Below are positions 58,333-64,000 of a stretch of DNA of 64,000 nt, piece by piece. The translations under genes were made by a program, and so were the position numbers. The notes under the pieces were generated by a model. It worked only from the letters and a program-made list of their open reading frames with translations, was not told the origin of the DNA and ran no database searches. Each line of letters begins with the position of its first letter. The stretch's first letter is position 1. The DNA comes from Pseudoscleropodium purum. Lineage: Eukaryota > Streptophyta > Bryopsida > Hypnales > Brachytheciaceae. The stretch is from the NCBI GenBank assembly GCA_963969395.1, contig OZ017796.1:45932243-45996242 (forward strand), in the 5' to 3' direction.

Positions 58333-61300
58333 ATGGCTTCAATTCAAGTAGATGGTCATGATGTTCCCCTTGTGTTTCCAATAGATGATGGAGGAACTAC
58401 TTGTGCTCTTAGTCACCTACTCCATGTCGTTTCAAATTTGTAGAATCTTCTATCTATGTGGAAGAAGAGAGGAAGTCTGAATCAAGTGAACTGCTGCAAT
58501 CTATTTCTATACTGAAGTCAAAAGAAGAAGGTCATTGCTGGTATGTTACTTCTGGTAACTATAGAGCTTATGGGCTACTTTTATCCATGCTTGCTGAATC
58601 TATTGAGATTCCAAATCGGCAGTCAGATATGTCAATAGTAGATATGTCATATATTATACACATAGTACCACCTAGTTTGCTTTCTAAAGGTTTCCTAGTA
58701 ACGGACCCAATCCTTTCTAGCAATCCAATTTTTAGAATAGTGAAGGTTGAAAAACTAGATCCCATTATAGAATTGTCCAGTGAGTTGGAAGGAGAGTCCC
58801 AAAATTTAACAATTGGAAAGCAGCAATGCTCAACACAAGCTGTATCAGATGGAAATGTTCTTACAAATTCATTGTTAAAGACCTCGTCAAATAGTCCTGC
58901 CCACTCTCTATTGTCTCGTCCTCTAGTGCATCCAAATCCAGTCGATGGAGTAGATATAATGGAATGCTTACGGAAGCTAAGCAATATGCATTGCTCTCGA
59001 AATGAATTGTCAACAATGGAACTCAACAACGTGAAGTACCATCATGTCCAATTTCTTCCACTGATTTTCAACAGAGACTTCATCTTTGAGTTGCCTCCAT
59101 ATCGCTCATCTTCCTCTTTGTTAGCAGCAAGGAACTTGGAAGGAATGGGCAAGCAATATGATGGACACCCATGGTGCAAGTTGATGATAACAAACATTCA
59201 CAACTCCGACAAACTTAAGTTCCGTAAATCATACTGTGTTGGTCATCTTGCTTGTGTAAATTTAAAGTGTGATTACTTAAAGAGGGCTTCAAAACATAAT
59301 GACACAAAGTGGATAGGATACACAACCTTCCCATTTGCAGTTAGAGGTGGTCCACCCTAAGATTGTACTCTAATTTATAAGCTCTACAAAAAAAATTTGT
59401 GGACTAATTGCAGAGCAGGTAGCCAAGACACCAGCAGCCACCAACTCCGCAATCGCTCTCTCTGCTAGCAAAGACTTCCTAAAAAAAATTTATTTCACAA
59501 TGGAGAGGGAGAGAAAGAGATGTTGAAGGGCAAGGAACTTGAGGAGGTCATAGAGCGCTTCCAATATTTGAGTAACCCAAACATATAGAATGTGATCTCT
59601 TCATTTTGCTCAAACAATGAAAGAGGTGTCATTGACAACATTATGACTATGAAGAAAGAGTCCAAGTTCAAATTCATATATGATAGTGTCTTTCTTGGAC
59701 AAGGCAAAGGGAAGGTGTACATTTTCAAAATACTCACAGAAGGTCTTGGAAGTGGAGTGGATCTTGTGAGGAGCATGCAACCAGGGGGTGATCTTCAAAA
59801 TGATTGGATGATGTTTGACCATGTGAAGCATATGAAGGAGTAGACCACAATGGCTTGCCATGTGTACGATCCTCGATACAAAAAAGTAATGACCATTTCA
59901 ACATGTGACATGCAATCTGAAGATATAGAGATCCAAGTGCAGTTTTGGAAGTGCATGAACATAGTTATGTTGTAACATGCAGTAGAGAACTTGAACTTCA
60001 AGGAATTCATGGCAAATAGTGTTATGGCCAATTTGAATGGGGTACGCATAGTCTATGGGAGTGGTTCTGCCAATGAAAAAATGGAAAACCGTGAGAGGAC
60101 ATGCTTGTTGCATTGGAGTACTTCTCTTCAAAAGCACAATCAAAAACACATCAAAGAATCATTTCAACAATAACACAATTCACTATGCAAGCAATATAAA
60201 GATTCCAAGACTATAGAGGAAGTAGAGACTCATTACCATGTAATTCGGTCATGGTGGTTATCATCTGCAGCTACTACTATGGATGCGCTTCATCACTTGG
60301 ACCATTGGCTTGTATTTTAACATTTCCATTATCGCCAATGGGGAGGTTTCATGCAAATGGTAAGTGCATCTGCCATTTGAACGTATACTTTTACTATCTT
60401 CATGTGGAATTGTATTATGCAAATGATGTTTGCTATTTTTAGTTTTGAATTATGCTTGTCTAAATTCATAAATAGGATTTTGGAGTACCTCTACATTCAA
60501 TTTTTTGTCTATTTTTTTCAAACACTAAACCAGAAACAAGAGTACTGCAAGGTACCTCAAATACCTTAGTCGAATCCAAATAAGGTTTTTGTGCCTCCTT
60601 ACGGTACCCCTAATTTTGGTCCATGGAAAAAAAATATATGGTATTAAAAAAAAATTTGAAGTCGTTTGAAGAATAAAGTAGTATAGTTTTAACAATGTCT
60701 ATATGTAGGGGCTTAGTATATGTATTTTTTTTGTCTTTGAATGTATTCTTGTCATGTGCAGTACATGTTTATTGATTTGTTTCAATTCACAAATCAAGTA
60801 GTGCGCGATGTATAAAATTTAATATGAAAAATAACTTTTTCGGTGGATGGATTTGTAGGATTTGACTTTGGACAAGATGGTAGACATGCCTTTGTGCAAT
60901 TTTTCTTAAACGGTTCATCATAAGTGGCTTCAAATGTATGAAAACTGAGGAAACAATTTGTTTAATGTTACTTGTGATGATAGTATCCATGCATGGATGC
61001 AAATGACAAACTACCGTACTTATTTGAAAGGACATTCATTTGGTTTTGGTCCATTAAGGGGGGAGTTGAAATTAAGAGCTACATGCCAAAGTAGAGACCC
61101 TAAAAAAATGGCAGAGGCATCGAATACATTACTGGGATGTGAGGGTATTGGAACTTGCATACCGCATTTGGAAAGAGATGAGATCTTTGGAAGCACAAAG
61201 AGGAAGTTGGACGTCCTCATTGGTAATGAAGGAGACTCATATAGACTTGATAAAGTAAACTTTTCTCAACCTCGTGTGCAAGTAAGGTCCACCACAGCTC

Positions 61301-62250
61301 TTTAAAAGTATTTGCAGGACAAGGGAAAGCAACCTGAGGTGAACCCATCTTGCCATGTTACAATTGCATTTGAAAGTGATTGTGACACATCAAAGTGGCA
61401 TATTGGAAGGATTAGCTACAAACCAAATGCAAAATGTCAAACTCAACAACAAATGTCAAATATCAAGTGTACTGACAAGATTGCAAGAGGAGGGAAGGGA
61501 ATCCCAGCTCCCACCTATCGTGGAAGAAAGGAAGATTATGGAAGTAAGCAAGAAGTTGTAGTAGACTTTTGGTTCTTTTGGGATGACATTGGACGATGTG
61601 TGAAAGGCACCAAACACAAGTGGGTTATAGATTGGCCCGAGGTGCGAGACGTATGGCTTATTTTGACTAGAACAAACCTCAATTGAGAAGAAACATTGTT
61701 GCTACAACATGTGGGGTTCTATCTCCAAGAGCATCCTACTTTGTCGCCACGTCAACTTTTCAACTTGTCAAAGATATTTGAGAGTGTGCTATATGATCAA
61801 CCAACACCAAAGAATGCAGATGCATATCTAACGGTTAGAAACAACCGTACTATAAGACAAATTACAAATGTACCAACTACAGAACAACAGAACAAATGGA
61901 AGAATGCTAGCAACATCAAAGGACAAATAATTGGAGTGACATTGCTTCCCTTTCTGGGGCTAGGTACTATTGTGTCACTAGAAACCGGGCCAAACCATGA
62001 TAGAAATGTGTATCAAATTACAGTGGGTATGTTCCTAACATGCACATGCCCGGACATTATGAATATGGTTGTTTCTGCTATTGATGGCCGTCATCAATAT
62101 GTAAATTGTAAGCACTAGTACTACTTGTATCGGTACTTCTGCAAGATGGACATCCATGATGATATATTCATTCATGCACCTAGTTATAGCTTTAATGAGC
62201 TTAAGCTTCTTTTAGTTCAAAGAGGGATCATCACTATCCTGGAATAGGTA
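58333..62250 (+). pseudogene. decayed MULE-like transposase with SWIM-like zinc motif
   Basis: ATG 58333 opens MASIQVDGHDVPLVFPIDDG, with a stop and frameshift before 58458-59360. From 59520 one frame continues with several stops. It contains GSGVDLVRSMQPGGDL, MACHVYDPRYKKVMTIS.CDMQSED, FMANSVMANLNGVRIVYGSG and HYHVIRSWWLSSAAT. The middle section to about 60290 looks like a Mutator-type DDE core; ANS replaces the expected acidic ADS. A hairpin repeat sits at 60530. The C-terminal half (60958-62118) has LPFLGLGTIVSLETG, then TCTCPDIMNMVVSAIDGRHQ and YVNCKH with a stop. This CxC...CKH arrangement matches a SWIM zinc finger, typical of MULE transposases. The final stretch SFNELKLLLVQRGI ends near 62247. 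I saw no terminal inverted repeats. Confidence 0.65.
60530..60621. repeat. ~93-bp foldback hairpin, copy 8
   Basis: CAGAAACAAGAGTACTGCAA GGTACC ... GGTACCCCTAATTTTGGTCC forms the same hairpin type as the 46.5-51.9 kb copies. It lies inside the MULE-like locus, probably in an intron position. Confidence 0.7.
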
Positions 62251-64000
62251 TAGCCTCATTCTTTTTGTACTTCATTCGTATTGTATAAATTTATATTTGT
62301 TACAATTGAAATGGTTCGAAGTGTATGAAAAGCAAAATGTTTATGCATTTATAAAGTATGAAATACATATCATGAGTCATGTGTTTAGAAGAATAATGTA
62401 ATAATAATTTAATGACAATCATATGAACAAGAAATCATTTTTGAAAATATTTTTAATTATTTTTTTATTGTTTTTCTATTTTGTTGATTATTATTTTGAA
62501 TTTTTTCCATTCTAATTCTAATTTTTTTTTCCATTCTTTTCCTTTACTTTCCATTATTTTTTTCCTTAATTTCCATTTTCTTTTGTTTCCTTTACTTTTC
62601 CTTATTTTTTTCTTTACTTTTCCATTTTTTTTCCTGTACTTTTCATTCTTTTTTTTAATGCTTCTTTATTTTTTTACATTTGTTTAATTTGTCTTATTTC
62701 ATGTTTTTCAAAAAAATATCTTCTATTTTATATATATATATTTTTTTTTGCAATAGTCAAACCATTCAAGTTTTAGGATATTGGCAGGAGAGGTTCATGA
62801 CACTTTGTAGTGAATGAAGTATGTATTGACATTGAAAGGCCTTTTGCCATTGGCAATGGCAAATGACAGATAATTTTTTTTAAATCCACAGTCATAGGGA
62901 TAGCAGTCATATGTCCTTAAATTTATTATAAATAGTAAGTTGACTTCTATTTTTTGAAAAAAAATTTGGACAAAAACTTTTTTGAAAAAAAAGGTGTTGG
63001 GGGCTCTAGGCTCACAAGCTCCACGCTCACACCTTACAAGCTTACATGCTAATGTCATTGTATTGTGGAACATGCATGGTCATTCTTGACTTGTTTAACT
63101 CAAATATAACGTCAGGGTTAATTTATTTCTTAATGCCATTGACAATGATCTAAATACCTTAGAATGACTCATGAATGAAATTGGTGTGATTTAAACTTAT
63201 TAAAGGTTCTATCTATGAATTTTGATAGTTTGAATTGGATAAAATATAGCGATTGTATTTTTTAAATTTCAGAGACTATTTTGATGAGCCAACGTTTTAT
63301 TAATAAAAGCTAAAGGTCAACTGAAAGATGAAAAATTATTTTCAATTTGTGAACTTTTACTTTTGTAACATTTAAACCATCTTTATCATTCAATTTATCT
63401 TCTTTAGATAGTATTATGAGATTTTCTAATTGGTTTATAAATTCTAAACAAACATATTCTTAAAAATAAATAGTGCATTAAAAAATGATATTATCAAAGG
63501 AAATTAACTTGAAAAATCATAAAAATTTTAAATACAATTCTATCATTTCTATAGAAAATTTAATATTCTAAATATTTAAAATTTAAAAAAAATTAGACTA
63601 AATTTGTGCAAGTTGAATGTTCATGAAATATTACTTTTAATGACTTTTTTTGCATTTGAATGTAGATGCTTCAAATCTATTCTGACAAAAAAAATTCACC
63701 TCTGAATGAAATAAGACAATTAAAATTGAAAATAAATGAATAATATTAAAAAAATTATACATGAAATAATAGTTTTGTTAAAGATCTATTGTCCAAAGGT
63801 ATTACATTAAATTTTTATTAGTTAAATTTTCTAGGCGATGAATGAGGATAAAATGGATAAATGAACAAATAAATGAAGATGAAGTAGAGAACCCTTGGAC
63901 ATTGTATGACAAGAAAAATTTGTTTTTTTTGCCATAGTTGATTGGTCATTTATTGTAAATTACTTAAGATCCACCATAAATCTTTTGTTATCTACTTCCA
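62251..64000. other. AT-rich DNA with a pyrimidine-rich tract, no gene
   Basis: 62455-62760 is a T/C-rich tract (TTTCCTTTACTTTTCCTTATTT repeats) that gives a spurious Phe/Leu-rich open frame. 63060-63215 is a diverged copy of the ~170-bp repeat (TTTCTTAATGCCATTGACAATG). The rest is AT-rich and featureless. Confidence 0.6.

Noticed and set aside
62481..62687. Phe-rich plus-strand open frame
   Set aside because: Translation of a T/C-rich low-complexity tract.

Overview
The window looks like nuclear DNA of a land plant. The AT-rich background (roughly one third GC by eye), the small-intron genes, the plant-specific thylakoid FKBP, a degenerate TTTAGGG telomere-type tract and the many decayed DNA transposons fit a bryophyte, most likely a moss. 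That assignment is inference. I recognise three ordinary host genes. They are a thylakoid-lumen immunophilin of the FKBP20-2 type (+, 5.1-7.8 kb), a CYP704B-type cytochrome P450 (+, 9.4-12.8 kb) and the mitochondrial electron transfer flavoprotein:ubiquinone oxidoreductase (ETFQO; -, 15.4-21.6 kb). They have no evident functional link to one another.

Layout: 0-4.8 kb holds short repeats, a CACTA-type MITE and a decayed hAT-like transposase. 4.8-21.6 kb is the host gene block, interrupted by a Tc1/mariner-like element with 0.55-kb inverted repeats (12,915-14,458). 21.6-26.9 kb is AT-rich, with a ~170-bp tandem repeat and a broken unknown coding region.

26,923-40,084 is a compositionally distinct island of 13.2 kb bounded by 22-bp perfect terminal inverted repeats. 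It encodes a plus-strand DUF7869-like (transposase-like) gene. On the minus strand it carries a ParB-fold/DNA-methyltransferase-like gene and two FCP1-like HAD pseudo-phosphatases. About 25 near-complete copies of a 19-bp palindrome (TATCGGCTGSCAGCCGATA) occur from one end to the other. I saw this palindrome nowhere else in the window, and it sits in the middle of the ~110-bp introns. This island is the main candidate for an undescribed system.

40-54.6 kb is an AT-rich repeat landscape. It contains a second, decayed ParB/methyltransferase-like locus (-, 43.9-49.7 kb), three GC-rich hAT-type MITEs with 8-bp target duplications (one inside an exon, one nested inside a hairpin repeat), a family of ~93-bp foldback hairpins and several minisatellites. 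58.3-62.25 kb is a decayed MULE-like transposase with a SWIM-like zinc motif. The rest is AT-rich sequence with no gene I can support.

All domain assignments come from reading the translations against remembered family patterns; no searches were run.
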